Source of the DNA: Lunularia cruciata
Taxonomy: Eukaryota > Streptophyta > Marchantiopsida > Lunulariales > Lunulariaceae
NCBI GenBank assembly: GCA_948567375.1
Contig: OX419757.1
Coordinates: 72,547,836-72,611,835, forward strand
Length of the DNA stretch: 64,000 bases
Direction: 5' to 3'
In this document: piece after piece, positions 1 through 12,401 of the stretch
Layout: every line of letters starts with the position of its first letter
Numbering within the stretch: the stretch's first letter is position 1
Made by a program: the position numbers and the translations under genes
The notes under the pieces: generated by a model
Database searches by the model: none
The model's input: the letters and a program-made list of their open reading frames with translations, nothing else
Told to the model about the DNA's origin: nothing

Positions 1-465
1 GCTTTACTGCGTGTACAGATAGTGAGAAACCTCCAGGAGGCTCCATTCTTGCAGTATATCTACAACGCCAACAAAATGGGGCAACCTGAAAGGCATCTTC
101 TGTCACAAGAGTTCTTTGACAAACCAGACACATGGAGTCCAGTACGAAAATGTCTACTAGATGCTGCACCAGATGGGATTATCCTTGTGCATCGGTTAGA
201 TGAAAATACTGTCAGGGAGTGCTGTAAGCTTGAGAATAAAACTGAAGCCAAAAGTACCCAAGACGTGCAGGATGGCGCTGAATGCCGCGAAGATATCTGG
301 GGCCTGCTTGTTCACGGGTGTAAAGTTCGCTGCAATGCTTGCTACCTTCTGCAGACTACACGAATCGCATCGAGTATCGGCATGACAACACGATTCTGCC
401 TCATCAGAGCTGAGTGCTTTGGGCCTTCGTTAGAATCACAATTGGAAAGTGCCTGGCTTCTGTGA
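1..465 (+). other. Unidentified open frame at left edge
   Basis: The frame is open from the first base to a TGA near 465, about 154 codons. It could be the 3' exon of a gene entering from the left, since the sequence just before position 18 (TGTACAG) resembles a splice acceptor. The first 75 codons look protein-like, with mixed charge and W, F and Y residues. The later part is rich in Cys and Leu and may be intron read-through. I recognise no domain. It could equally be a chance frame or a decayed exon. Confidence 0.25.
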
Positions 466-1194
466 ATTTTTTGTAAACTAACTAGGTTACCACCACATCT
501 CACTGCATATGCTGGTTAAGAACTGTAGATACGAGGAATCGGAAGTCAATCAGCCCGTGTTGTTGAGAACCCTGTTTATTACCGAGACCCTGCAGATACT
601 AGAAACTTGGACACCTCTAATTTTTTGCTCACTTGAAGAGAAACCCACCCCTGCCACACTCAAGGTTACTAGCCCAAAGAAAGGCATGTCCGAGATTGAG
701 CCGAAGAGTCTCGAGTTTTAAATGTGAGACTTCTTTCCTGTATAGAGGCATGGTGGATCAACTCACTTGTAAGAGCAACATCTCTCAGTCCGAGATCAGG
801 ACACACTTGTTACATTCAGATCAAATTACTTGTCCATTTCACAGATGGATTTTGTAAAACAAAACAGAGAATTGATAAAGATACAGATCAGCACTTGCTT
901 GATAGTCGATCCTGTTTTCCCAGCAGTGGGCACTCTGGTTTTCACTCCTTCGTTGATGTGATCTCTCGAACGCAATGATATTTATCTCTCCATTACCATC
1001 TCTTGAGGTTCTCTGCAGCGGTGCAAATTCGGACTCTCATCTGAGAAAGAATATACTTCCATAACTCATCTTCCTTGCCGCAAGTCCGTGAACCTCAGTA
1101 TGAAGACAAGCTACGCACTAGTTTACTCTCAAATGATAATTTTTCGTTCAAATGTACAAGATTGAAAGATTGCCAGGTTAACCATAATCCATAA
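466..1194. other. Intergenic stretch, nothing recognised
   Basis: Only short frames with no recognisable protein signature are present. No RNA gene, LTR or repeat was seen apart from the hairpin that starts at 1195. Confidence 0.5.
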
Positions 1195-1260
1195 AAGACC
1201 TGTTACTGGTTGCCAGGTTAACCAAGATCATGGTTACCCTGGCAACCAGTATCAGGTCTT
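1195..1260. repeat. 30-bp inverted repeat with 6-nt loop
   Basis: Arm 1195-1224 pairs with arm 1231-1260 at 28 of 30 positions around the loop AGATCA. A further partial copy of the arm sequence (TGCCAGGTTAACCA) sits at 1171-1184. It is a compact foldback of the kind made by small DNA elements or small-RNA hairpins. No target duplication was identified. Confidence 0.75.
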
Positions 1261-2004
1261 TCATCAACCAATGAGGTGGATCGTTCAGTACGCTGGTCCG
1301 TACAGACTTTGATCATTAAACCAAGGGAACCCGTCCATAAGGAGTTCACATTTTGCCGCCTCCAAGTGTGTCTCACCTGTCCCAAACGATTGATAACAAG
1401 ATCGAAAACAAAATCGGATAAGAACAAGACACCAGTAGATGCCCTCTTCAAAGAAATTGTAAAAGCCTATTCGGCTCCTGTTATCAAATATTGTTCATCT
1501 AAATGAGAAAACGCGACCCCAATCTCCTACTTCGAATGTTACTTGTGTAAAAATGGCTGCTATAATCAGGCAGCTGCTCATCGTTTTCGTGCCAACAAAG
1601 ACACATTCAACCCGTCATCTCACGGGCAATGTGCTTGCTTGGCAGACATGATTCTCAACTTCTAGTGATCAGAAGTTATCTAACTAATACCCGACTTTAT
1701 TATCTTCTTGTTTCATTTCCATCACGTAACACGCGAAGAACCAGAAGAGATCAAAAGCTTCTTGAATTGATGAACTGGTGAGAAGGTACAAAGATTCAAT
1801 CAACAAGCTCGACCTGTAAAGACTCGCCACCTTAACTCGATTACCTATCCTGTCAAGAAAATTGTGTTTTAATGCTTTGTTTCGATCTCGGCGGAAAAGA
1901 ATTCTCGACGGCATGACAGCCTATCAGCCATTCAGTACAGTTTGGTTACATCCCGTGGTCGCAAAACTGTTGTCATAAAGCCTACATATTGAGAGATCTG
2001 CAGT
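1261..2004. other. Intergenic, downstream of ArgJ
   Basis: No supported gene. The stretch lies 3' of the minus-strand ArgJ stop codon (2007-2005) and presumably holds its 3' UTR and polyadenylation site, which I cannot place. Confidence 0.5.
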
Positions 2005-5000
2005 CTATGTGGTATATTCGGCGTTGATTTTGACGTAGTCATAACTCAAGTCACATCCCCAGGCAAAACTTTGCCCAGATCCACTCCCTGCATAGACGAA
2101 GAGGCATCCTTAGATCTCATTTATCCACCCCAGATGTTGACGAAACCTTGTAATATCTTGAATCAGCCAAGTCAGCATCCATCAACAAAGGTAAAGCACA
2201 AGTCCGCTACACACGTGATGTGATCGTGTAACGGTCTACTACTTGATAGAAGGAAGAAAAGGTTCTATCTACGCTGGATTCTCACACACTCGAACAAAGC
2301 AATTCACTGCAGAATGAGCGAGAAGGATCATTTGAATTACCAACTGAGATGTTTATCTGTACTGTGCCGTGAGTCTCTCCAGCCTGTCTCAAATAGGCAC
2401 TTGCTGCGTTTCTGTTCAGAAAATATTGTAAAAATTGTTAGCTTCGATGAGAACTTGTTGAATCCCCGCAGTTCAGGATTGAGAAACTGAGTCTTCGCTT
2501 TGCCAACTATTTGGCGACTACTGCTTTAGTGAACTAAATCACACTGCAAAATGAGTAGAAAGAACATAATTTGAGGGTCTTTTACCGGTCAAAGGGCATA
2601 GGTTGTCCAGCTTCCATCAGAAGAGCATCACCTAGGTGAATCCGAAGTTCTTGGGTATCAAAGGTGACTCCAGAGTAACCAGCCGCACATGCAATGCGCC
2701 CCCAATTGGGATCCCTTCCATACACAGCAGCCTAAAACGACCGGTCATGTAAAGTAATATGCCCTCTCTTCAGTTCTAAGAGGACAGTCTAGTTCGCCTC
2801 AATGGCAAAAGGCTCATCTGGGCAATCTATGCCATTCAGCCGCAAACTACATAATCTTGATCTAAATAGGTTTATCTGAACAAACTTCTTGTCTAAAATT
2901 AAAACTAAAGGTTGTTGCCAAAGGTTAAATCACCAGAGCTCAAATCGACACACAAGATCAGTTGAAAGAGAAAGAAAGAAGAGAAGCAAGGCTAGCTTTC
3001 TTTAAACAAACAAGATAGGAGCGTTATTCGTACTTTGGTGAGGGATGATGCAGCTACTGATTTTGCAACCGCTGCTGCAGCGGCTTCACTCTCTGCACCA
3101 GTCACCTTGACCTGGATATACATGTTACAGCAGGATTGTGAGGTCACAAAACAGGTATTGGATGCTGAAGCACAAGATTTAATTTTCTTGCTAATGTATC
3201 ACACACAACATACATGTGTGAGTGAGTTTAGATCCTGTGTTTCCCATTCAGATGATTGAGTAGCTTAATTTACAGTAGATTGCAAGGGCAACGTTCTGCT
3301 CTTGAAAAGTGAATCACATGAAGGATTCCGTACGTGTATAGGGGGAGTAATAAGAGGCAACATCTGAACTGCAGATGAAAAAGCTTAAGGTCGACTTGCC
3401 TCAATCAAGCACGTCGCACCTTCACCATCCCAGGCTATTGACTTTGCCAATCCTTGAAGAACCTACACAAATGACCACGCACAGAGTCATACTGACAGCC
3501 GAAGGGCGGATGGTGATATTTACAGTGCAGTTCCTCATCTGTTCAACTATGAAAGAAGAAAATGTCTATCATAAGCAGTCTTTGAACTCCATAAGTCCGA
3601 AACGAAATGTTACACAAAACGAAAGATGCAGAAGGTACCAATGGTTGGAACAAGTTAAGATGAAAGGAGTGCATGACAGACCGCATCAAGGGCGCTTTGC
3701 AACTGCTGAGCGTCAGTGGTATCAAGGCTGTCGATCAGCGGGCCTCCAGCTCTACCACTAGCTAAGCCAAGAAGAGTATCATTGGTACTGGTGTCACCAT
3801 CAACCTGTCAACAAGATCCACTACCAGGCACATCTGAGTACATCTATTCACAAGGTTGTGAAGTCCACAAGAAGCATAGATAGAAGAACACCACGATGGA
3901 AGTTGCTCCTGTCCAGATCAAAAATTAGTTGTAAGTCTATCATCTACTCACAATCTCAGCCGATCCAGTCTTATTTTTTGACCCTTCTTCACCTCATGCA
4001 AGCAAAAAGCCATAAATCGACTTACGGTGATTTGATTGAAACTCCGATTGACAGCAGTCAGCACCATGGATCGCCAGACATCAACTGTGACGTGAGCATC
4101 AGTTGTTACAACCTGCTTGTCAAAGATCATAACCAGTTGATGAGCCGTTAAACGATACACCGCATGATGATGATGTTGAATGACCTAGGAGAGCTTAGAG
4201 TGGCAAAGCGTCCAAATCATCAACGATGTTCAATTCTCATGTGAGACAATTGCCAAGATTTGTTGCTTACTCCAAGCATGGTTGCCATGTTAGGATGTAT
4301 CATGCCAGAACCTTTGGCAATCCCACCTAACTTCACGGATGTTTCTCCAATCTGAGAAGGACCAGCGTAAAGAAGTGTGAGAAGTGGCAAAACGAGAACC
4401 ATATTACCTAATGATTTTTTTCTCCTGCAGATTTTGCTGGAGGGCTACTCAGAACATGTTGAGTAATTGAATATGGAACCCGTTCGTTATAACACGGTTC
4501 TACACCTAAGCAGGGCTGGACAAGACATGAAATTGTGAACAAGGTGTAAGAAGGAAATACCCGTCATTCACATATACTTAGAACATATGTCCACTATCTT
4601 TACTTGACAAGTTCCTTTCTCGCCCATTTATAAAGGAAGTGGTTTCCTTGAACTGTTACCATACCATAGTTTCGATAGCTACGCTTTTACTGACAAGATC
4701 AGTTGTTGTGATTGCAATGGCAGCTGCTTCAGCCCTGTTCATCCAAAGGTTGCAAATATGAGTCTCTCCGACTTGGATAACTTTATACATGTAGTGCAGA
4801 CTAGATGAGAAACTAGAGGTTCATATTTCATTTTCCACTACTGATATGCTCTAACTAAGCAAACTTTGCTTCATCGTGTCAGCCTATAAGTCTCCTGTAC
4901 GCATTTACTGATATTTTTCGCTCATAAGCAATCAAATTCAAGTTGAAAACACACATTTGATCCTCCATATAACCATAGTACAACATAAGAATCCCACGTT

Positions 5001-7367
5001 CCTTGCATACAAGAAACTCATGGATAGACACTTACCGCTCTTCGCTATAGGACAGAGAAGATACTAGCTTCGGAAGAGAATCCAGCAACGGACCCTTAAT
5101 AACAACCCAACATAAGAGAGAGCAACCCACAAACCAACCTCAATGAATATTGCAGCATACTAAGGGTGTTGACAGGAATAAATTCCATAGATACATGTAG
5201 GAATTTGGAAGAAACTTTTATTACAAGACATTTCATCCGTCAGAATATCAAGGAGAAAGCATAACTTTTGAGCTGCTTACGAGATCCTTAGAGAAACAAC
5301 TAGCTAGACTTTATGAGATTAAAATCGAGTATTTAGATAGCAAACACCAGGCAGGATATGAACGTGTCTAACCTTCTTGATTCGTTGGCCTATAACTCCA
5401 GTTGACTCTATGAGAACTGCACCAGAATCGACTCCTAATAACTAAGCACATGCCAAACACATCCATCAGTATTCTAATTGCTTACCATATTGTATGATAG
5501 AAATATATAATGAATTTGAATATGTAGGAATATAGGAAACAGCCTTTCACCTTAGCTATTTCCTCAGCACAATCCAGTGTATCTTGATAGCCTGCATCCC
5601 CCTACCAACATTTACATCGCGAAAGACAAACTCCAGAGTGAGTTGATCGTTGGTTAACGTGTGCAAGATACTCTGCATCCCCCTATCAACATCTATATCG
5701 CAAAAGATGAAGTCCAGAATGAGTTGGTCATTTATTGATCTGTGGTGAGGTGAACGTTACGCCCAACCCAAAGTACAGATTATCAGTATATTTCGCCAAC
5801 GAAGTGCTCTGATAACCATTATCTTCTCCATATAGGAGATAATATTTACTAGAGCGCTTGGTTGGTGAAACCAACGTGCTCCTCTATCCCAAAGGAAAAA
5901 CTCAGGAAATGCACAAGAGAATGAGATCAACAGAATAAGTAGGTGAGCAGCGCGGAATTACAATGGAGGTGAGGAATTATGTACATACAGTTGCTGCATT
6001 TGCCTGACCTGCATTGATAAGAACGGCTCGAGCCTGGAGGACATCGGATAAGTGTATCAGTCAATTGCTCCAAACACATGTCTTCAGAAGAACCAAAGAT
6101 CAGACTCGTTGACAATAACCATCGGTAATGTGTATGTGTAAGACTGACCGTAGGTGAATTGGCGAGAATTTGTTTGCAATACACAACTGGTGCGGCAGCC
6201 ATAAGATTTTTCGTGAATGTACCTGGGAATTGAAGGCAGGTAGAACCATCATTTACAGAAGCAGTGTAGCCAAGCTAGAGAGCTAATGTACCCGAAATAG
6301 CCAAGAACAATGGGTAGTCCAAACAAACGAATACGAGACTGCAGCTGTGATAACCACACACAGAAGACCCTAAGCGGATGAGGAATCTACTTGATTACTA
6401 AAGCAAACTATCTGGTTTATTTAATCGTTAAAGTTCATCGTGATTTTTGAGTTCTAAAGTCCAAGACATTTGTGTCTCGGAGTCCTAACCTCTTGACTTT
6501 CCTAGTAGCTTGACCTTCGCCTCTAATCCAGGTGATAGTCTTAGAGTAAGGGGAAAGAAGAGAGAAAGAGAGGGACGTGCCAGCTGAGACAGCATCATCG
6601 TCGCACACAACGAGCGCCAAATCTGGCTTCTGACCCACGGCTCGTAGTCCTGCATACATCCCTGTCGCTTGAAAACCAGCAGCTGCTGTGACTCCCCCGG
6701 GAATCTGCAAGTGTACACAACATGAAGTGCCGCTTGAGAAAAGCCCCAATCTTCACAGTCGGAGGTTTCGCCAGTGATAGTCACTACAATCTCAAGCACC
6801 CAGCTCCCACCTCACACTTAGGCAAACTCCGCACATGCAGGGAACAGAAAATCATTATGATGAGCAACGAGCTACCCTGTAGAGTTATAACCAGCTCTGC
6901 TCATACTCTTTAGCTGACACTGAGGATAACTCAAACTTGAACTTACTTGCTTCCAGGGTCCATCAGGCAGAAGAATCGGGGCTGATGGAAACTCGTACTT
7001 GCTCGGAGTAACAGCTCCCGCTGTGACTGCGGCTCTCATTGGGTGAGCAGTATGCCTTGGGAATGGTAAGATATGTCCCTGAATCAAGAATAGAACACCA
7101 CCCACCACATTTAGAAGAAAATCTTAATCAGTTATGGAGGGCTGCATCTCTGGAGCTAAGCATTCAAGATCCTACAAGATTGGCGAGCTGAAGAATAACA
7201 CCAGTGTCACCACTTACAACGGAAGACTTGAGAGAGACAGCATTTGCCAATTTAGAGCCCAAGAACAACTTGACACTGCTTGCTGTAGCTGAACGATTAT
7301 TCTTCACCGCAGAAGACCCAGGTACGGAAACAGGCACAATCAACAGATTCGCAATCGAAGTCGCCAT
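2005..7367 (-). CDS. ARGJ: Bifunctional ArgJ (glutamate N-acetyltransferase / N-acetylglutamate synthase), plastid type
   Basis: ArgJ moves the acetyl group from N-acetylornithine to glutamate in the cyclic arginine pathway, in plants in the plastid. I read 17 exons on the minus strand: 7367-7218, 7078-6947, 6704-6581, 6222-6149, 6033-5989, 5601-5551, 5441-5373, 5094-5036, 4734-4665, 4351-4271, 4112-4026, 3804-3682, 3462-3400, 3111-3034, 2731-2586, 2411-2341, 2087-2005. They sum to 1506 nt, or 501 codons, with every phase matching and no internal stop. The first about 75 residues are Ser/Ala/Val-rich and fit a transit peptide. Family landmarks include [39 protein letters not shown] (self-cleavage before the nucleophilic Thr, about residue 282), [27 protein letters not shown] and the C-terminal [15 protein letters not shown]. 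Introns 3 and 13 have GC donors. Exon edges are inferred from family alignment and splice signals. Confidence 0.95.
5592..5740. repeat. 81-bp tandem duplication covering an ArgJ splice acceptor
   Basis: The sequence starting at 5592 is repeated from 5673 at an offset of 81 bp with scattered substitutions. The unit contains the acceptor and first bases of ArgJ exon 6, so a decoy acceptor (TAG before GGGGATGCAG) lies about 81 bp upstream in the intron, in transcript direction. Using the decoy would add intron sequence and soon reach a stop. Confidence 0.75.
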
Positions 7368-8990
7368 TACTCTCTTCTTTCCTTCCTAACTCCTCCAAGA
7401 CAGGAACCTAAGCTGAGAGAAACTGGAATCACTGGTTCATTTCTTTGTTCAAAAGTTGACTCACAAAGATCACATAGAAACACCAATGTCAGGAAATTCC
7501 TTTCAGTTCCACGATTTCCGATCTGCGTACCTACAAATGCTTCGGGAACTCCAAAAGAGCTTTACACGTGAGCTAAAAAGTGAGGAAGTCGGTAAAGGGT
7601 ACCCGGAGAACACGATTTAGCCTCTACTACGTTCTCCATAGGAGTCCCTTCGAGGATCAGGGAGGTCTATAGGTCGGGAAAGAGTGGAATAGCATACATC
7701 ACTTGGAGGATTCTTCACAAAACAAGATGGGAATAACATGCTGGGAATAACATACAAAACGGAAGATGTTGGATAAGAGCTGATGTCAGGAAATTGGAAG
7801 GGATGTCAAAGTATTGCTTTCTTGTGTATGCTTTACACTTGTGGATTCGTACACAGATAGACTAGGCCTTATTCTAATTCGCATATCTGTTAGTTTAATA
7901 TACATCGAAATCTGCATGTGATGGTGGAGCCAAGTGAACCGCCACTTCGCCAAACAATCACAATGTACCATGAAATAGTGGCCACACATTTGAAAACATT
8001 TAGAAATGTGATCTAAGAAATTTGCGACAATTGGGATGAGACTATTTAGAATCCACTTTAGTAAGGATTTGAAACATAAAGAATTTTCTATACCCACACC
8101 CCTTGAAGTGGGAATTTTTTATGAGTAAGAGTAATTACCGTTGTAATAAATTTATAGATTTTCTATTGATTTCAGATTCAAAACGTTTGGTAGTACAGGG
8201 AAAGCTTGGTTCATTCTTATTAAGATCGACAATATACAAAATTCAACGTTAATAAATGGGAAAAAGTTAGTTTATATTTAGTGTTTTCAATCTCACTGTT
8301 CTAGAGTCCTAATCCACATCACTTAAACACCGTGGCTTCTTACCAATAATTATAGTAGAAAGTCCATAAAAAATGAAACATCAGAAAAAAAATATACATT
8401 TCTGAATTATCTACATCATATATATTTGCATTAAATTTTAGAAAATATTAGTAATTTATCAATAAATTTCTTCAAACTAGCAAGCGCAAAATCATGTCAA
8501 ACTAAACAAAACGATGGTCTTTTTTTAAGTAGAAAAGTTATGGATAAACAAGTTGAGGTTCTTGAGATATCCAAATTTCACCATTTTACAATCCTGAATG
8601 CTTAGTACTTAAGTATCTTTGTTTCTTAATGTTGGAAATTAAATGCTTGGAAAACATTGATTTAACCTCAACCTTAGACTTTGAGTCAAACTCCAAATCA
8701 GTTGGGTAAAAAGAAGTCAAAACCTAGACCTTAATCCTAAACTCACAGAGAAACATTTATTCTTTGAATCTTAAATTTAGGTGAGAATTGCAATCCTCTC
8801 TTTTATAGATATAAAAATCTATTAAAGAAAAAGAATAATTAGACTTATCTTCTCTAGATTAAACTCTCTTCAATATACAGTTTAATCTATTAAACGGATA
8901 TCATTTATGTCTTCTCGATTTCCTTACTTCCAGATTTCCTTACCGATACCATTTTACCATTTGTTACCGTCTTCTTGTTTTCACACGTGT
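7368..8990. other. Intergenic region upstream of ArgJ
   Basis: The stretch just 5' of the ArgJ ATG (to about 7700) is mixed in base composition and should hold its promoter and 5' UTR; no TATA box could be assigned with confidence. From about 8100 it becomes strongly AT-rich with no coding signal. Confidence 0.5.
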
Positions 8991-9092
8991 CGCGTTTTTC
9001 TTCTCGCGAGGCGGGGCCCTTGGCTGCCTGAGGACAGCCTCGCCTGAAATGCAAAGGCTCGCGAGGCACCGCTTTGCGGGGACAGAGACGGG
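8991..9092. other. GC-rich island in AT-rich DNA
   Basis: About 100 bp of GC-rich sequence interrupts roughly 2 kb of AT-rich DNA. The decamer CTCGCGAGGC occurs twice (about 9003 and 9058) and its core CTCGCGAG is palindromic. No ORF family, rRNA or tRNA was recognised. Confidence 0.5.
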
Positions 9093-10325
9093 AACAATCT
9101 ATTAAAGTAGTTTATATCAATACTTAAACCTATTAAAATTTTAAACCATAAGCAAATCTTCAAAATCTATGATGTATTTTTAACAATATATTTTAATTTA
9201 GTATGTTGGGTATATGGTTCTTAATATCTTCTTGCATCATTATTGTATTATGATTGAAATATAATAGGTAGATTTCTATCTTTCAAATTTTATATATATA
9301 GTATCATATGGATTTATTATTGATATTTTATAAACTCATCTATTAGCAACTCACTTAATTACAAATTGAGTATCTTTAAAAATTATTAACAATAGTATCT
9401 CATTTCATATTCTTAAAGTTTGCCATTTTCATTGTGGAAGAAAAATGCATTCCACCAATCCTCTTGATCATTGAACATTTTTGTTGATTGTTTCTATTTG
9501 ACTTCATCTCTTCTAAAATTACAATTCTTGCATGTCTAATTTCATCATCTTGAGAATTGGGATATATTTATCTCAAGTTACTATTAATTAAATTAGAGAT
9601 AAATTTAGATCATAATTAATCACACAATAATACATAATATAATTTAGCATCATGTAAGATAAAATTTATTTATCTAGGAATTTAATAATAATGTATAAAT
9701 ATAGAAGTTATTGCTTAGAAAAGAGAACTCTATATAATGGAAACATGTGACTGACTTAGAAAGAAGAAAAACACATTCAAATACCTTCAAAAGTTAAAAG
9801 TTTAGTCAATTTGCAAAGCAAGCACATCTTTTCTAAAGGTTGAGGTTTTCACAATATAATTAAAAAAATTTATATTGTGAAAACCTCAACCTTTAGAAAA
9901 CATTAAAATCCTAAAAACTATACTATATAGTGTCTAATCATAACTTTGATTATAACATGTTCTGTTAATTTGTAATAGATATTAAGAATAGAAGACACTT
10001 TGCCTCTTGTTTGAACATAATTAATTATAACTATAGAATAAAAATAAATAGAAAACTATGCTTTAAAGTGTTTATTTTGACATGTAGATATAAAGATGGT
10101 ATTATATTTATAATCTAAGTAATTACTTATATTCAAAAGAACTAGATGAATACCAATCATCTTATTAACTTGTATATCTTCAAAACATTTAAAACTATGA
10201 AAGAAAAATTCATTAAGAATGATATAAAGAACTCATATATATCTATCTCTTTGATAATTCTTTATCTATTTTTCTCTTTTTATACATCTTTAGGGTTTCA
10301 AATGCTCAACCAGTTTAACCAACTG
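9093..10325. other. AT-rich intergenic stretch
   Basis: Very AT-rich with no supported gene. It contains the perfect inverted repeat at 9829-9900 and ends at the first family-B LTR. Confidence 0.6.
9829..9900. repeat. Perfect 30-bp inverted repeat, 12-nt loop
   Basis: Arm 9829-9858 is the exact reverse complement of 9871-9900, with the 12-base A/T spacer 9859-9870. Perfect arms suggest a recent origin or selection on a hairpin transcript; a foldback DNA element or small-RNA precursor are both possible. Confidence 0.85.
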
Positions 10326-10744
10326 TGTAACAATATGGAGTTTAACAAAGAAGTTAGTAAGGTTCACGAAGTAGCAAATAAAATAAATTAGCCTAGAATA
10401 TTCCAAAAATATCTAGGAAACTTTTTGTGAAGCTTCTCAACTAGCTTAGCTTACACTTCAAGTAGATATCTTCTAGAATGAAGCTTCAAGAAGCTTCCAA
10501 CTAGCTTAACTTGCACGCCAAGCAAACAATTTCTAGAATGAAATTTCTTGAGAAGCTTCCTAGTTAACTTGGCTTGCAGTCCAAGAAAGAGGTTGAAGGA
10601 AGCTTCTGAGAAGCTTCTCAATTGCCTTGTATGCTCCCTATACAAGAGCCAAAGTTCATGCTAGGCATTTGGAGTTCCTTCATTCAAGTGTCCCAATGTA
10701 AGCTTCTATTCTCCTAATTCTCTCCTCTATCTTGGACTTTTACA
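10326..10744 (+). repeat. Family B LTR (5' LTR of copy 1)
   Basis: It begins TGTAACAATATGG and ends TTTTACA just before a PBS-like TTGGTATTAGAG. It is homologous end to end with 14014-14407 and with the solo LTR 31762-32171. All three contain repeated AAGCTTC(T/C) clusters that can fold on themselves. Confidence 0.85.
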
Positions 10745-10756
10745 TTGGTATTAGAG
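10745..10756 (+). other. Primer binding site of family B copy 1, degenerate
   Basis: TTGGTATTAGAG directly after the LTR end resembles the initiator tRNA-Met type site TGGTATCAGAGC used by many plant LTR elements, with one internal change. The equivalent in copy 2 (14408-14420) reads TTGCCATCAGAGC. Confidence 0.6.
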
Positions 10757-11000
10757 TAGGAATGGGATGGATAGAATTTATGGACCACCAAATCCACTTT
10801 CGCCAAACCATTGGGATTTTTGTGTCCAAGTATTACCCAAGCATCGCTTCACATAATTCATCCCTTTGCGCTTTGGGTAAGATTTTTTGGCATATGATCA
10901 CCTTGTTTGAGGAACCCTTGATACTTCCGGTTGTAACTTACAGAGAATGATGGACATGTTATATCTATGTGTTAATAAATTAGATAAATTGGGAGTAGTG
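10757..11000 (+). pseudogene. Pre-gag leader reading segment, family B copy 1
   Basis: Between PBS and gag lies a protein-like segment ending in ILPVV-TYRE followed by a cytosolic-looking stretch. The same segment occurs in copy 2 (about 14425-14680), and family A has a similar ILPVVIYDREW motif upstream of its gag. I do not recognise a domain. It contains a stop in copy 1. Confidence 0.45.
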
Positions 11001-11018
11001 GGATAGAGTAGTAGCCAT

Positions 11019-11948
11019 GGCGCCAATACCAGACTTTATCATTGCTACGTAACAACAAATCAAGCACCTTACTTGATTGTTGGATGAACAAGACCAACAA
11101 CAACAAGAACACATAGAGAGAGCACCAGTTCAAGATGGAGAAGGTAAAATCAGATTTCCAAAACCCAAAGTGTTTGAAGGTAAAAATCTTTTGGGCATAG
11201 TGGAGAATTTTGTGTTTGATTGCAAATATTACTTTGAAGCTACCAATCTTCAAGATGAATGGAAATAGATTCTCTTGACTTCTAGTCAATTGGATGGTGT
11301 GGCAAAACTTTGGTGGCATTTCCAAGTGGAGCGAGCTGAATGACATATTGTTGTACCAATCTTGACATGGGCAAAATTCAAAGAGGCAATACTTGGTCAA
11401 TTTCAAACTATACATACCACTTAAGCCGCACGAGATAAATTGGCAGAGTTGAAGTAGATTGGCTATGTAAAGATAGCTCCTTACTTAGCCAATCATCATG
11501 CAATTTCAGAACTTCATCATGTAGATTCCAAATATTCAAGAAAGTGAAGTTTTGCATTGATTTGTGAGGGGATTGAAGTCACAAACCAAATTGGAGGTGA
11601 CCATGCAGGAACCACAAAAAGTGGAAGAAGTTATGCAATTGGTTGAGCATTTTGATTCCTTGGTTGCAACAACTTGGTCCCGACCTCAACCTACACAAAG
11701 CCTACCAATACAATACGTATGGTTGGAGGAACCAACACTAATGGAGATTGATGCTATCTAACCGAGACCACTTGGTATTATGGATAGAGAAAGACTGCAA
11801 CAAAATGGTGGTTGTTTTTATTGTTGCCAAGTTGGACATTGCATTGTTGAATATCCACTTAGGAATGGATGACCTTGGCAAGTCGCCTAGATGGAGTTTG
11901 TGGAATAGAATGGTCAAGGAAACCAAAAATCCCAATAGGAGATTTTGA
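11019..11948 (+). pseudogene. Gag, family B copy 1
   Basis: The segment 11077-11268 and the following frames match gypsy gag: a helical stretch with FPKPKVFEGK, then WWHFQVE and a degenerate zinc knuckle near 11815-11865 (C-x2-C, GHC retained, last Cys replaced). Several in-frame stops and shifts are present. Copy 2 has the matching segment at about 14690-15600. Confidence 0.75.
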
Positions 11949-11990
11949 GCCCCCTATTGGGAGTTTGATTAGTTCCAACAAGATTGAAGG

Positions 11991-12320
11991 TTGACCTATG
12001 CAAGTTTGCTTCACTTGCAAGGTATGATATCTAATCGGGGTTGTAAGATTTTGGTTGATTCTAGAAGTTTAGAGATTTATATGTCTATGCAAGTAGCAAA
12101 GGAATTGGGTATTCCTATCAAGCCAATAATGGGAAGTAGATTGATGATGGTAGATGGTAGAAAGGAATTTGCATTTTGTACCCCGCATCCTGTTACCTTC
12201 AAGATTGGGAAAGAGTATTTGGAGTGTATGAGGTTTATAGTGGCACCTCTACACTATGATGTCATTCTAGGACTACCTTGGCTTGAACACCATAAGGTTC
12301 AATTTGATTGGACCCGATGA
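11991..12320 (+). pseudogene. Retropepsin, family B copy 1
   Basis: This 109-codon segment looks like a retropepsin-like protease, with the C-terminal YDVILGLPWLEHH block typical of gypsy proteases. The active-site triad position reads DSRS instead of DSGA or DTGA, so the enzyme would be inactive. The closely similar copy is at 15603-15941, where the site reads DFES. Confidence 0.75.
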
Positions 12321-12401
12321 TAAATTCAAGTACAACACCAAGGTAAGAATTTCCAATTAGATTGTTTGGCACCTTTGAGTAAGACACCCAAGAATAGTTA
12401 G

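Noticed and set aside
1195-1260. Calling the hairpin a microRNA gene
   Set aside because: Structure alone does not identify a microRNA; no evidence of processing or targets can be seen.
8981-9163. ORF over the GC-rich island
   Set aside because: Short, with composition that follows from the island itself and no family signature.
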